From NCBI GenBank assembly GCA_963732855.1, contig CAVTBB010000003.1, positions 434,001 through 498,000 of the forward strand: DNA of 64,000 nucleotides. Reading direction: 5' to 3'. Position 1 is the stretch's first letter. The number at the start of each line of letters is the position of its first letter. The notes beneath the pieces are model-generated. The model worked only from the letters and a program-made list of their open reading frames with translations, did no database searches and was not told where the DNA came from. The position numbers were made by a program, and so were the translations under genes. Of the stretch, positions 17,145 to 25,177 are shown piece by piece. The DNA comes from DASXVU01 sp963732855 (GTDB lineage: Archaea; Thermoplasmatota; Thermoplasmata; Methanomassiliicoccales; UBA472).

Positions 17145-18100
17145 TTTCCACTCCTCTTTACCCTGATGAAACCGGAGCATGGGGTGATCTCGACTCCATT
17201 CTGCTCCACCTTATCGGCGAACAGATTGACGCCCAATGAATCGGACGCCATGTGTCCCGAGATGATGATGTTGATGTGATTCTTGCGTGCCTCTTCGATG
17301 TGGCTTTCCGGAGCGTGCATGCATATCACCGTGCCGATGCCGGCCTGGGACATCTTTTCATAGACCTCCTTCGGATAGGCAGTGCCCCCGCACATCTTGA
17401 CCGATATCCTGCCGGCGTGGCGTGTTCTGTCCCCCGCCCATACCTCTGGAGGGTTGTTATGGCTGATCGCATACTTCATTTCGGGCAATGCGGACAGCGC
17501 TTTGAGAACGTCCTCCACCCTCTTTGGGGCCTTCTCAGCCATCAGGTCCATCAAGAAGCGCTGCACGAGTATGTCGGTCGGTTGGTGCACGCACATCATC
17601 GGAATGTCAAGCAAGCGCGCCGCGTCCACTGCCTGCTCGTGGTTGCTTGAGGCGATGGCATTGTGAACCTCCCTGATCCTCGGCGAAAGCAGGTCCTCCG
17701 CGACGTTGATGGAGATACCTGCCTGTTGCATGAGCGCCTCCTGTACATGCATGACCTCGTAGAAATTTGCATGAGCGAGACCGCTCGGGTGATGGCTGAT
17801 GATCGCGTCGATCCGTTTGCCCTTCTCACGTAGGCGGTCCGCCAGCAAGACCTCCCCGGATCCGATGTCAATACCCCAAAGGACACCATTCACCTCCGTG
17901 GACGGATCGCCGCAGAGCAGACGTGAATCGGCATAGGGGTTCCACAACTGGTCCTGGTCGAAAAGCTCCCTATCCTCGGCCTCTAGCTTCCTATATCGGT
18001 CTCCCACCCGCTTCAGCTCGACCTCTATCTCCTCCTTCGTCCTAAGATCGGCGTCCATTCCCATCTGGACCGCGAGCTTGTAGATGTCGATGAGCTTCAT
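17141..18100 (-). CDS. NIF3-like (NGG1p-interacting factor 3) metal-binding protein
   Basis: 319 residues. The central domain has the NIF3 metal signatures ISHHP and VHQPTD and a late ISGHMASDSLG. A helical N-terminal 60 residues precedes the core. NIF3 proteins form toroidal hexamers with a di-metal site; their biochemical role is unsettled (GTP cyclohydrolase-like activity has been proposed for some). Its stop is overlapped by the Orc1/Cdc6 start. Confidence 0.8.
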   Translation of the reverse strand: MKLIDIYKLAVQMGMDADLRTKEEIEVELKRVGDRYRKLEAEDRELFDQDQLWNPYADSRLLCGDPSTEVNGVLWGIDIGSGEVLLADRLREKGKRIDAIISHHPSGLAHANFYEVMHVQEALMQQAGISINVAEDLLSPRIREVHNAIASSNHEQAVDAARLLDIPMMCVHQPTDILVQRFLMDLMAEKAPKRVEDVLKALSALPEMKYAISHNNPPEVWAGDRTRHAGRISVKMCGGTAYPKEVYEKMSQAGIGTVICMHAPESHIEEARKNHINIIISGHMASDSLGVNLFADKVEQNGVEITPCSGFIRVKRSGN

Positions 18101-18227
18101 TTCAACCGTTCAATGAAAATGTGTATGCATTAGAAATAGGTTGTTAGAATCCCCGAGAGCTTAAAACCGTGTCCATCGGGTTTTCCTAACTCTGCGAACA
18201 TGGAATTGATGCGGTTCGGCATTTATT

Positions 18228-18264
18228 AAAAAACTGATGAAAGGGATTTGGGGGCTTTCGCCCC
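18228..18264 (-). terminator. Hairpin and T-run ending the ribosomal stalk operon
   Basis: About 35 bases after the rpl12 stop there is a GC stem GGGGC (18251-18255)/GCCCC (18260-18264) with a 4-base loop. On the minus strand it is followed by a run of six T (A-run at 18228-18233). Position and composition fit transcription termination. Confidence 0.55.
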
Positions 18265-18298
18265 GGGGTTTGAAGCGCCTCTGAGGCACCGAGTTCGT

Positions 18299-18598
18299 TT
18301 AACCGAACAGGGCGGAGAGACCGGCTGCGGCCTCTTCCTCAGTGACTGCCGGCTCTTCCGGCTTCTCTTCCTTCTTTGCCGGGGCAGCTTCTGCTGGAGC
18401 GGCGGCTACTGGGGCTGCGGCAATCATTGCCGAGGCGATTGCCTCGTCGATGTTGACGCCCTCGAGGGATGCGGTCAAGGCCTTAACCTTGGCTGCGTCC
18501 GCCTCGATTCCCGCGCCCTTTAGGACTGCGGAAACGCCTTCCTCGGTGATCGACTTTCCTGCTGCGTGAAGCACCAATGCGCTGTATATGTATTCCAT
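18299..18598 (-). CDS. rpl12: Ribosomal stalk protein aP1 (L12)
   Basis: 99 residues. N-terminal helical dimerisation domain (MEYIYSALVLHAAGKSITEE), alanine/proline-rich hinge, then a highly acidic region and the conserved EEEAAAGLSALFG tail that recruits translation GTPases. It is last in the operon with rplP0 and rpl1, 16 bases after rplP0, and is followed by a terminator hairpin. Confidence 0.97.
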   Translation of the reverse strand: MEYIYSALVLHAAGKSITEEGVSAVLKGAGIEADAAKVKALTASLEGVNIDEAIASAMIAAAPVAAAPAEAAPAKKEEKPEEPAVTEEEAAAGLSALFG

Positions 18599-18614
18599 TT
18601 TTCTTACCTCCTTG

Positions 18615-19475
18615 TTACTTCTTTTCGTGTTTCTCGGAGAGCGCTGAAACGGCTAGCATTCCAACGTTCGCCTTTGCCAAGAGTATCTTGATGTTGTCCT
18701 TGGTCGGTATGACGGCCTTTACGCTGACTGCCATTGCCTCTCTGTACGCTTTCGCGAACAGCGGTACGACGGTCTGGGGGGTCACATACGCGATCTTCAT
18801 GCTCAAGGCCATGGCTTGCCTCGAACCCATTGACAGCATCGAGCTGTAGTAGTCTTCTGGGATGTTTAGTACGTCCCTTCCGTAGAGAACTCCACCCTCG
18901 AAAGCGGCTACGAGGTTAAGGCCGACAGTCATCGGCATTATCTCGAGCTTCGGTAGGATCTTGGAGATCTCCTCAGAGATGGCATCTCCCTTCTTGACCA
19001 GGACCTTGTCCTTCTTTATGACGATCTTTCCGCCTTCGATACCGGCGGGGATCCCTGCCTTCTGCAGTTCACCGACGATCGGGCCTGGCTTGAACGGGGT
19101 ATCTCCCGCCTTGATCAGGATGTCCTCGGGCGCGATGTCACCTGGCTTTGCCGGCGCTGCGCTCTTGGTCGACTCCATCTCGCGGAATAGCCTGAACGGG
19201 TTGACATCGGTGGTGACCACGGCGCACTGGGAACTGACAGACTCTAGGAGTTTCTCCAGTCCCGGCCGGTCCTTGGCCGCCTGCTCGATCGCAATATCGA
19301 TCAAGTTGTTCCTCGACATCATGATGGACGCCTTTGCCCTGAGTCCCTGCCTCATAAGTTGAAGCTGGGCGGACGGTATGCCGTGTACGTCGACGATGGC
19401 GACCACATTCTTGCTGGTCATCGCATTCGTCAGTTCCTGGACTTTATCCTTCTTCCAAGCTGCGACGTGTGCCAT
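18615..19475 (-). CDS. rplP0: Ribosomal stalk base protein aP0 (uL10), short C-terminus
   Basis: 286 residues. The rRNA-binding domain starts MAHVAAWKKDKVQELTN; the insertion domain has PGPIVGELQKAGIPAGIEGGKI; the C-terminal helical spine begins around TVVPLFAKAYREAM and holds the aP1 dimers. It ends at SALSEKHEKK with no acidic LFG/GLFD-type tail, which most archaeal and eukaryotic P0 proteins share with P1. The protein is therefore shorter than the usual 310-350 residues. The stop and the rpl12 start are in good order, so no frameshift is evident at the end. Confidence 0.95.
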   Translation of the reverse strand: MAHVAAWKKDKVQELTNAMTSKNVVAIVDVHGIPSAQLQLMRQGLRAKASIMMSRNNLIDIAIEQAAKDRPGLEKLLESVSSQCAVVTTDVNPFRLFREMESTKSAAPAKPGDIAPEDILIKAGDTPFKPGPIVGELQKAGIPAGIEGGKIVIKKDKVLVKKGDAISEEISKILPKLEIMPMTVGLNLVAAFEGGVLYGRDVLNIPEDYYSSMLSMGSRQAMALSMKIAYVTPQTVVPLFAKAYREAMAVSVKAVIPTKDNIKILLAKANVGMLAVSALSEKHEKK

Positions 19476-19487
19476 AATCGACCCTCC

Positions 19488-20126
19488 TCAGATGAGCCTC
19501 TCAGCAGGGCCCATGGTCGTCTTGATGTAAGCCGACCGGATGTTCATCGTTCCCTTTTCCAGTTTGACCGCGATCCTCTTGATTATGAGGTCGATGTTTT
19601 CCGCGATCTGTTCCGGAGTCAGATCAGTCGTACCTACCGGGACGTGGAATGTCATCTTGTCCTTGCTTCTGATGGCGACGGACTTCCTTAGGTTTTCCAC
19701 CATCGTCTTCGGGTCAGCGCCTGGGGCGATTGGCCTCGGCATCTTACCCCGGGGAGCGAGCACGATACCCAATCTCTTACCGACGGTCGGCATCAATGGC
19801 GCTTCGCAGACGAAGAAATCGTGTGCTGCGGCAACCTTCTTTGCCTCCCTTTTGTTGTCGGCCAGGGTTCCCAGCTCCTCTGGGGTAATGACCTTGTCGG
19901 CGACGTTCTTGGCTTTCTGCGCAAGTTCGCCACCGCCGATGATGCAGACCCGGACAGCCCTTCCCCTACCATTTGGCAAGATGATATCTTCCTGTATCCT
20001 GTTCTTCGGGATAGAAAGATCCACATCTTTCAGGTTTATCGATAGGTCGACCGTCTCTCTAAAATTGCGCTTCGGAGATCTCTCCAGCGCCTTCTTGACG
20101 GCCGTTAGTGTTGTCTTCTCTGCCAA
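19488..20126 (-). CDS. rpl1: Ribosomal protein uL1
   Basis: 212 residues from a TTG at 20126, preceded by a perfect GGAGG (20134-20138) at ideal spacing. The two-domain L1 fold shows PKRNFRETVDLSINLKDVDL, the central GKRLGIVLAPRGKMPRP and the C-terminal NIRSAYIKTTMGP. It binds 23S rRNA at the E-site stalk. In archaea L1 represses its own operon by binding its mRNA; a promoter directly upstream makes that possible here. Confidence 0.97.
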   Translation of the reverse strand: MAEKTTLTAVKKALERSPKRNFRETVDLSINLKDVDLSIPKNRIQEDIILPNGRGRAVRVCIIGGGELAQKAKNVADKVITPEELGTLADNKREAKKVAAAHDFFVCEAPLMPTVGKRLGIVLAPRGKMPRPIAPGADPKTMVENLRKSVAIRSKDKMTFHVPVGTTDLTPEQIAENIDLIIKRIAVKLEKGTMNIRSAYIKTTMGPAERLI

Positions 20127-20195
20127 TGCAATTCCTCCTGTAGTAGTAACGAGTTGCCTCTCCTACAGAGCGGTTGGCCCCTAAATGGACCTACC

Positions 20196-20205
20196 ATTTA
20201 TAAAT
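20196..20205 (-). promoter_or_regulatory. TATA box of rpl1-rplP0-rpl12
   Basis: The palindromic ATTTATAAAT lies in the 100-base gap between rpl11 and rpl1, about 70 bases before the rpl1 TTG. It indicates a separate promoter for the L1-P0-P1 transcript, with an expected start near 20175 and a leader of about 50 bases. Confidence 0.6.
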
Positions 20206-20229
20206 CTATTGTAAAGGGAAGGCGGCCAT

Positions 20230-20706
20230 TCAGGCCGCGAATTTCGTGTCCCACTTACCTTCGTCGATCTCCTTCAGGATGTCCCTCGGCTCCTTGCCCT
20301 CGACGGTTATGCCGCACGAGACACAGGTTCCGATGACCTCCTTGGCACGGTTCTTCTGGTCCTTGCCCATGAGAGAGTCCTTCTTCATCTCCGATACCTT
20401 GATGGCCTGCTCCATGGTGATGTCGCCGGCCTTGGACGCTTTCGGTGCGCCCGATCCCTTCTCCACGCCCATCTCCTTGAACAGCAGCGCGGAGGTCGGT
20501 GGGGTACCGACCTTGATATCGAAGGTCTTGTTCGCATTGATGATGATCTTGACTGGGACCTTCATCCCTGCGAAGGCCTTGGTCTTCTCATTGATCTTCT
20601 GCACAACCTGGACGACGTTGATCCCGGTCGGTCCCAGCGCTGGGCCGAGCGGTTGACCGGGGGTGGCCTTGCCACCGTCTACTAGCACTTCAATAGTCTC
20701 TGGCAT
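20230..20706 (-). CDS. rpl11: Ribosomal protein uL11
   Basis: 158 residues from ATG 20706 (MPETIEVLVDGGKATPGQPL), the usual L11 start. A GTG at 20715 overlapping the spt5 stop is also possible. The N-terminal domain has GPALGPTGINVVQVV and the C-terminal rRNA-binding domain KVGTPPTSALLFKE and AKEVIGTCVSCGI. It forms the GTPase-associated centre with 23S rRNA and aP0. It follows spt5 in the same transcript. Confidence 0.96.
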   Translation of the reverse strand: MPETIEVLVDGGKATPGQPLGPALGPTGINVVQVVQKINEKTKAFAGMKVPVKIIINANKTFDIKVGTPPTSALLFKEMGVEKGSGAPKASKAGDITMEQAIKVSEMKKDSLMGKDQKNRAKEVIGTCVSCGITVEGKEPRDILKEIDEGKWDTKFAA

Positions 20707-20711
20707 TATAC

Positions 20712-21578
20712 TCACTTCTCCTTCTCGAGAACTCTCACGTGGTCGCCTCTGACGGTGACCGGTATCGGAACGAGCGCATCGAACAGTTCGACTGTGATCT
20801 CTTCCTTCGTCTCGTCGATCTTCTGGACCCTGGCCTTCTCACCTTTGAACGGACCGGCGACCAGCTCGACAACGTCGCCCTCCATGACACCCGATACCAG
20901 CGGCTTGGGGGTCAAGAAGTGCTCGATCTCGTTGAAGCTCGTCTCGCCCTCCACCAGGCCCTTGGCCTTGCGGACACCGCGGACAGTCTCCCTCACTAGG
21001 TCGGTATTCATTGCTTCCATGAAGACGTAGCCATCCAACTTGCCCGGGGCAAGTATGGCGAAAATGCCGGTGTTGCCGGTCTTGGCCTTGCTGGAGACGC
21101 CATCTGCGACGTTCCTTTCATGGCCGATCGAAGTCTTCAGGACCAGGACCGATTGCCTGGCGGTCGCGCTGAACTCCTTGCTCGCGCAGACTTGGTCCAT
21201 ATTACAGACCTCTAACGAGATGATCACTTTATCGTTATACCGTGCGCCCTTCGGCGCCTCGACGATGAGCTTCAGATCTTTGGGACGGGGGCCATCGAGA
21301 TTGAACTCGGCCTGGGCCGCTCCAGCGGCCTGGCTCTCCCACAGTGATGTGCCCGTGGCGTCGGTGATCTTGACCTCCCATTCCGGCGCACCCTCTTCGA
21401 GGGTGATGTTCACGCGCAAAATGATTTTCTTCTTTCCGCTGTCTGAACTCTTGACCTGCAGCGGCCAGGTCGTTATGGCCCCTGCTGCGATGATGCTAGG
21501 GGCGTTCTCTCCGCTAAGGGAGATGGAACCGGCGCCCTGCGTCTGGGGCATTAGTGTCTGGTTATCTTCATCGGTCAT
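20712..21578 (-). CDS. spt5: Transcription elongation factor Spt5 with N-terminal extension
   Basis: 288 residues. The C-terminal half (from about residue 144, VLVLKTSIGHERNVAD) is a normal archaeal Spt5: NGN domain with GYVFMEA, then a KOW domain with GDVVELVAGPFKGEKARV. It pairs with Spt4 and clamps RNA polymerase. The first 140 residues are an unusual extension with alternating strands, LSGENAPSIIAAG and WEVKITDATGTSLWES, resembling an Ig-like/NEW3-type fold. Stand-alone archaeal Spt5 is typically about 150 residues, so this is a domain fusion. Located between secE and rpl11, the conserved place. Confidence 0.92.
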   Translation of the reverse strand: MTDEDNQTLMPQTQGAGSISLSGENAPSIIAAGAITTWPLQVKSSDSGKKKIILRVNITLEEGAPEWEVKITDATGTSLWESQAAGAAQAEFNLDGPRPKDLKLIVEAPKGARYNDKVIISLEVCNMDQVCASKEFSATARQSVLVLKTSIGHERNVADGVSSKAKTGNTGIFAILAPGKLDGYVFMEAMNTDLVRETVRGVRKAKGLVEGETSFNEIEHFLTPKPLVSGVMEGDVVELVAGPFKGEKARVQKIDETKEEITVELFDALVPIPVTVRGDHVRVLEKEK

Positions 21579-21606
21579 ACGTGATACCCCGGTAATGAAA
21601 CGGACA

Positions 21607-21840
21607 TTAGCCGAACAGTCCCGGCAAGTACTTCCATATTAAGTATATTGTGAAGCCCAAACCACCGATGAGGATAATCCCTATGCCGGTGATCATGATG
21701 GTCTTCACGTACTCATCTGGAGTGGGCTTCCGGGCCATCTTGATGACACGGCCGTACTTGCCCTTGCCGATCTTTTTGACCCTATCTTCGATAGTCTCTT
21801 GGACTTCCCAGGATTTCTCGACGATGTCCATTTTAAGCAC
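21607..21840 (-). CDS. secE: Preprotein translocase subunit SecE (Sec61-gamma)
   Basis: 77 residues (or 74 from the ATG at 21831, MDIVEKSW). An amphipathic N-terminal helix is followed by RKPTPDEY, the conserved hinge of Sec61-gamma, and one membrane span (IMITGIGIILIGGLGFTIYL). It clamps SecY in the membrane. It lies between ftsZ and spt5 on the same strand, the standard archaeal order. Confidence 0.95.
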   Translation of the reverse strand: MLKMDIVEKSWEVQETIEDRVKKIGKGKYGRVIKMARKPTPDEYVKTIMITGIGIILIGGLGFTIYLIWKYLPGLFG

Positions 21841-21896
21841 TCTTGAAGAAGGGTCTATTGGTTTTCTCTAGATAATCCTTTCCTCAGGTTACATCG

Positions 21897-23009
21897 TTAT
21901 TTGATGAAATCTACATTCATTGCCTTGATGGATTTCGATTCCTTCGGACCTAGGATGTTTTTCGACTTCACTCCGGTAATGACCACCATCACCCGGATGC
22001 GATTCTCCAGGGACGGCTCGACCGATGCGCCCCAGATGATCCTGGCTCCGGGGGAGACTCTGTCCTGGATCAACTCAGCCACCTGCTGAGCATCCCCGAT
22101 GGACATATCCTCTCCGCCGGTGACGTTCACCAGCACACCGTTAGCTCCAGAGATGTCCACGTCGATGAGCGGGGAATTGATAGCCTCTTCGACCGCGTCC
22201 TCGACCCGGTCGTCGCCATCGCCCTCTCCCATACCGATCATGGCGACGCCTCCGCCCTTCATGATGGTGCGCAGGTCGTTGAAGTCAAGGTTGACCAATC
22301 CCGGCTTGGTGATCAGTTCGGTAATTCCCTTGATGGCCCGCATCAGGACCTCATCAGCGACCTTGAACGCCTGATTGAGCGAGTACCTAGGAACGAGCTC
22401 GATGAGCTTGTCGTTGGGGATGACGATCACCGTATCGGCGACAGCCCTCATCCTTTCCAGGCCCCATTCGGCGTTCTCCGCCCTGATCGTTCCTTCAGCC
22501 TTGAACGGTGAGGTGACTATCGCGATCGTCAGTGCCCCCATGTCCTTGGCGAGCTGTGCAACATATGGCGCAGAACCGGTTCCGGTACCTCCACCAAGTC
22601 CGGCGGTGACGAATACGATGTCTGCTCCCTGGAGGGCCTTCCTTAGTTCTTCCTCTGCCTCCCTGGCCGCCTCCTCTCCCACCTGAGGCAATGCTCCCGC
22701 ACCCAATCCGCGGGTGCTCCTCCTACCCAGCAGGATCTTCTTGTGGGCCCTGCTCACCAAAAGGTGTTGGGCGTCGGTGTTGGCGGCATATAAATCGGCA
22801 TCCTTGATGTTCGATGCGTAGAGCCGGTCGATCGTGTTCGATCCTCCGCCCCCGCAGCCTATGATCTTGATGTTGGTCCTCAAACTCATGAGGATCTTCG
22901 TCAGCTCATCATCCTCTTGCGAGGTGGATTTGCTGTATGGTGTTTGGGCTGGCTCTGCTGCACCTGCAGGTCCCGCCCGGGTCAGGGCGTCGGTGATGAA
23001 CGATTTCAA
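21897..23009 (-). CDS. ftsZ: Cell division protein FtsZ, paralogue A (FtsZ1-type)
   Basis: 370 residues from a TTG at 23009, which has GGAGG eight bases upstream. An in-frame ATG at 23096 abuts the TATA box and cannot be in the mRNA. The tubulin-like GTPase has IIGCGGGGSNTIDR, the signature GGGTGTG and the catalytic T7 loop NLDFNDLR. It ends in a VDFIK tail like paralogue B. It polymerises into the division ring. It heads the secE-spt5-rpl11 cluster. Confidence 0.96.
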   Translation of the reverse strand: MKSFITDALTRAGPAGAAEPAQTPYSKSTSQEDDELTKILMSLRTNIKIIGCGGGGSNTIDRLYASNIKDADLYAANTDAQHLLVSRAHKKILLGRRSTRGLGAGALPQVGEEAAREAEEELRKALQGADIVFVTAGLGGGTGTGSAPYVAQLAKDMGALTIAIVTSPFKAEGTIRAENAEWGLERMRAVADTVIVIPNDKLIELVPRYSLNQAFKVADEVLMRAIKGITELITKPGLVNLDFNDLRTIMKGGGVAMIGMGEGDGDDRVEDAVEEAINSPLIDVDISGANGVLVNVTGGEDMSIGDAQQVAELIQDRVSPGARIIWGASVEPSLENRIRVMVVITGVKSKNILGPKESKSIKAMNVDFIK

Positions 23010-23084
23010 GGTAAGTTCCTCCTCTATTCTAGACCATGACAGCATCGCTGGCAATGGATAGTTAATGTCGTTAGGGGCTTGTGG

Positions 23085-23094
23085 TGTATAAAAC
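23085..23094 (-). promoter_or_regulatory. TATA box of ftsZ paralogue A
   Basis: On the minus strand GTTTTATACA lies about 80 bases upstream of the TTG start, placing transcription initiation near 23060. It settles the start codon choice for this ftsZ. Confidence 0.6.
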
Positions 23095-23251
23095 ATTTCG
23101 GTGATATTGTTGATAATATCTCATTTTCGTTGGTCGTCCATATTACGAAAATTATGTATCTGGCTGTTTCTGCGTTCAAAGGGTGCTCATTTGGTATAGG
23201 CGATTTTTGAACATCTCATGTAACTGCTTATTTACTAAAAGAAAATAATAT

Positions 23252-23293
23252 ATTACAATAAGTAATGTGTTGATATCATTAAGTAAATATTAC
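23252..23293. promoter_or_regulatory. Two short dyads upstream of the XRE regulator
   Basis: ATTAC-AATAA-GTAAT (23252-23266) and GTAA-ATA-TTAC (23283-23293) share the half-site GTAAT/GTAA. They lie in an AT-rich region 40-80 bases before the XRE start and between it and ftsZ A. They are plausible operators for autoregulation and for the divergent ftsZ promoter region; inference only. Confidence 0.4.
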
Positions 23294-23330
23294 ATTACAT
23301 CATCGAAAATATTGTCCCCGAGTGAACTTG

Positions 23331-23534
23331 ATGAAAAATAATCTTCGCGTCTATAGGGCATTGACCAACATGACCCAGGCTGAGCTTGCCGAGAAGATCG
23401 GTGTGAGCAGGCAGACAATCATTTGTATCGAAACGGAGAAGTTCGATCCCTCGCTCGAGCTTGCGTTCAAGATCTCGCGGTTCTTCAAGGTGCGGATCGA
23501 GGACGTTTTCCTGTTCGATCCTAAAGATAGGTAA
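23331..23534 (+). CDS. XRE/Cro-type helix-turn-helix regulator
   Basis: 67 residues from ATG 23331 (a GTG three codons earlier is also open). It is a single HTH_3 domain: NNLRVYRALTNMTQAELAEK, IGVSRQTIICIETEKFDPSL, then FKISRFFKVRIEDVF. This stand-alone small XRE type is common in archaea and bacteria as a repressor. It lies divergent from ftsZ A and convergent with ftsZ B, with AT-rich dyads upstream. Its placement between two ftsZ paralogues suggests a link to division genes, but the target is unproven. Confidence 0.9.
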   Translation: MKNNLRVYRALTNMTQAELAEKIGVSRQTIICIETEKFDPSLELAFKISRFFKVRIEDVFLFDPKDR

Positions 23535-23572
23535 TTGAAGAATTTGGAAAAGGTTTGCCGACAGGTTTCGAT

Positions 23573-24706
23573 TCACTTTATGAAGTCGACGTCGGAGCCC
23601 TTGAGCTTCGCCTGTTCGTTGGACTTGCCGAGTATCTGCTTGGAGTGCACTCCGGCGATGACAACCATCACCCGTATCTTGTGCTCCAGCGCCGGATCAA
23701 CGCCCGCGCCCCAGATTATCCTAGCACTGGGGCTGACCCGCTTCTGAACTTCCTCTGCTACCTTCTGGGCGTCACCAATGGTCATGTCGGGGCCGCCGAC
23801 GACGTTCACCAAGACGCCGTTCGCGGTACTAATGTCAACCTCCAACAGTGGGGAGTTGAGAGCCATCTGGATTGCCTCCAGTGCCCTGTCCTCCACGTGA
23901 CCGGTGGACTCTCCCATACCGATCATGGCCACGCCCGCGCCCTTCATGATGGTACGCAGGTCGTTGAAGTCGAGGTTCACAAGACCGGGCTTGGTGATCA
24001 GTTCGGTGATCCCCTTGATCGCCCTGGTGAGGACCTCGTCCGCCACTTTGAACGCCTGGTTTAGGGAAAGTCTGGGGTAGAGCTCCAATAGCTTGTCGTT
24101 GGGGATGACGATGACAGTATCTGCTGAGTTCCTGAGCCTTTCCAGCCCCCACTCAGCATTCTCCATCCTCATTTTGCCCTCGCCCTTGAACGGGGTGGTC
24201 GTAACCGCGATGGTCAGCGCACCCGTGTCCTTGGCGATCCCTGCCACTACCGCCGCAGCGCCCGTTCCAGTACCGCCGCCCATTCCCGCGGTCACGAACA
24301 CGATGTTCGCATCCTGTACCGCCTTGCGTATCTCCTGGTCGGCCTCTTGGGCCGCCTGCTCTCCAGCCTGCGGTAGTGCCCCTGCACCAAGTCCGCGCGT
24401 GCTCCTCCTCCCGAGAAGGATCTTGTGCTGGGCCCGGACCATCAGCAAGTGCTGTGCGTCGGTGTTCGCCGCGTATGTCTCGGCCCCGACGATCTGCTCG
24501 TCGTAGATCCGGTTGATGGTGTTGCAACCGCCTCCTCCGACACCGACTATCTTAATGTTGGTCCTCAGCGTTTGCAATATCGCTATGAGTTCCGCATCTG
24601 CATCCTCTGCCTGCTTACGGGTCGGCTGAGCCGCCGGTGCCTGTTCGAACCTCGGCATAGGCGTGTCGTCCCTCGCCAGTGCATCCTCAACCAATGATTT
24701 TAACAT
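23573..24706 (-). CDS. ftsZ: Cell division protein FtsZ, paralogue B (FtsZ1-type)
   Basis: 377 residues from ATG 24706 with a GGAAGG Shine-Dalgarno. Motifs: IVGVGGGGCNTINR, GGGTGTG, NLDFNDLR T7 loop and a VDFIK end. The N-terminal leader (MLKSLVEDALARDD, then a Pro/Ala/Gln-rich linker) matches the start chosen for paralogue A. By eye the two proteins are the closest pair in the window, suggesting a tandem duplication with the XRE gene in between. A TATA box (24767-24777) lies about 65 bases upstream. Confidence 0.96.
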   Translation of the reverse strand: MLKSLVEDALARDDTPMPRFEQAPAAQPTRKQAEDADAELIAILQTLRTNIKIVGVGGGGCNTINRIYDEQIVGAETYAANTDAQHLLMVRAQHKILLGRRSTRGLGAGALPQAGEQAAQEADQEIRKAVQDANIVFVTAGMGGGTGTGAAAVVAGIAKDTGALTIAVTTTPFKGEGKMRMENAEWGLERLRNSADTVIVIPNDKLLELYPRLSLNQAFKVADEVLTRAIKGITELITKPGLVNLDFNDLRTIMKGAGVAMIGMGESTGHVEDRALEAIQMALNSPLLEVDISTANGVLVNVVGGPDMTIGDAQKVAEEVQKRVSPSARIIWGAGVDPALEHKIRVMVVIAGVHSKQILGKSNEQAKLKGSDVDFIK

Positions 24707-24766
24707 CCCATTTCCCTTCCTGATCGCCCGAAGTGACCACTAATATAGGTCCCCATATGCTGACGG

Positions 24767-24777
24767 ATTATAAAAAT
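24767..24777 (-). promoter_or_regulatory. TATA box of ftsZ paralogue B
   Basis: On the minus strand ATTTTTATAAT lies about 65 bases before the ATG at 24706, giving an expected transcript start near 24745. Confidence 0.55.
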
Positions 24778-24902
24778 CATATCGGGGTTTTGTTGCCAGG
24801 CGAAAAGATGAGACCGCTTCCAATACCGCCACTATTCCCACATTCCGACAAGAAAAAGTAATAATCGGATAGCGCTTTAGTGCAAGGGGGGTCTTGGGCA
24901 CA

Positions 24903-25175
24903 ATGAATGTTCGTGCGGAAGCCATATTCAAGGGCAAGGTCCAAGGGGTCCACTTCCGCGACTATACCCGAAGGTTCGCCCGTAGAAGGGCGGTCAACGG
25001 ATGGGTCAAGAACCTGTCCAACGGCACCGTCGCGGCGATATTCGAGGGAGAGAAGGAGAACATCGAAGAGGTGATCCGCATGCTCAGGGAAGAGCACCCC
25101 CTCGCCCGCGTGGACAAAGTTGATCTCGTATGGTCCGAATGTAAGGACCAGTTCGACCGGTTCGATATCAAGTAG
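24903..25175 (+). CDS. acyP: Acylphosphatase
   Basis: 90 residues from the ATG at 24903 (three codons more from an upstream ATG at 24894). The acylphosphatase signature is present: GKVQGVHFRDYTRRFARR with the catalytic Arg, then GWVKNLSNGTVAAIFEG with the catalytic Asn. It hydrolyses the carboxyl-phosphate bond of acylphosphates. It is convergent with the TatD gene, with two bases between the stops. Confidence 0.95.
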   Translation: MNVRAEAIFKGKVQGVHFRDYTRRFARRRAVNGWVKNLSNGTVAAIFEGEKENIEEVIRMLREEHPLARVDKVDLVWSECKDQFDRFDIK

Positions 25176-25177
25176 TT

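Noticed and set aside
18101..18217. Possible replication origin next to the Orc1/Cdc6 and NIF3 genes
   Set aside because: No ORB or mini-ORB repeats and no AT-rich unwinding element were found in the short gap; the neighbourhood alone is not evidence.
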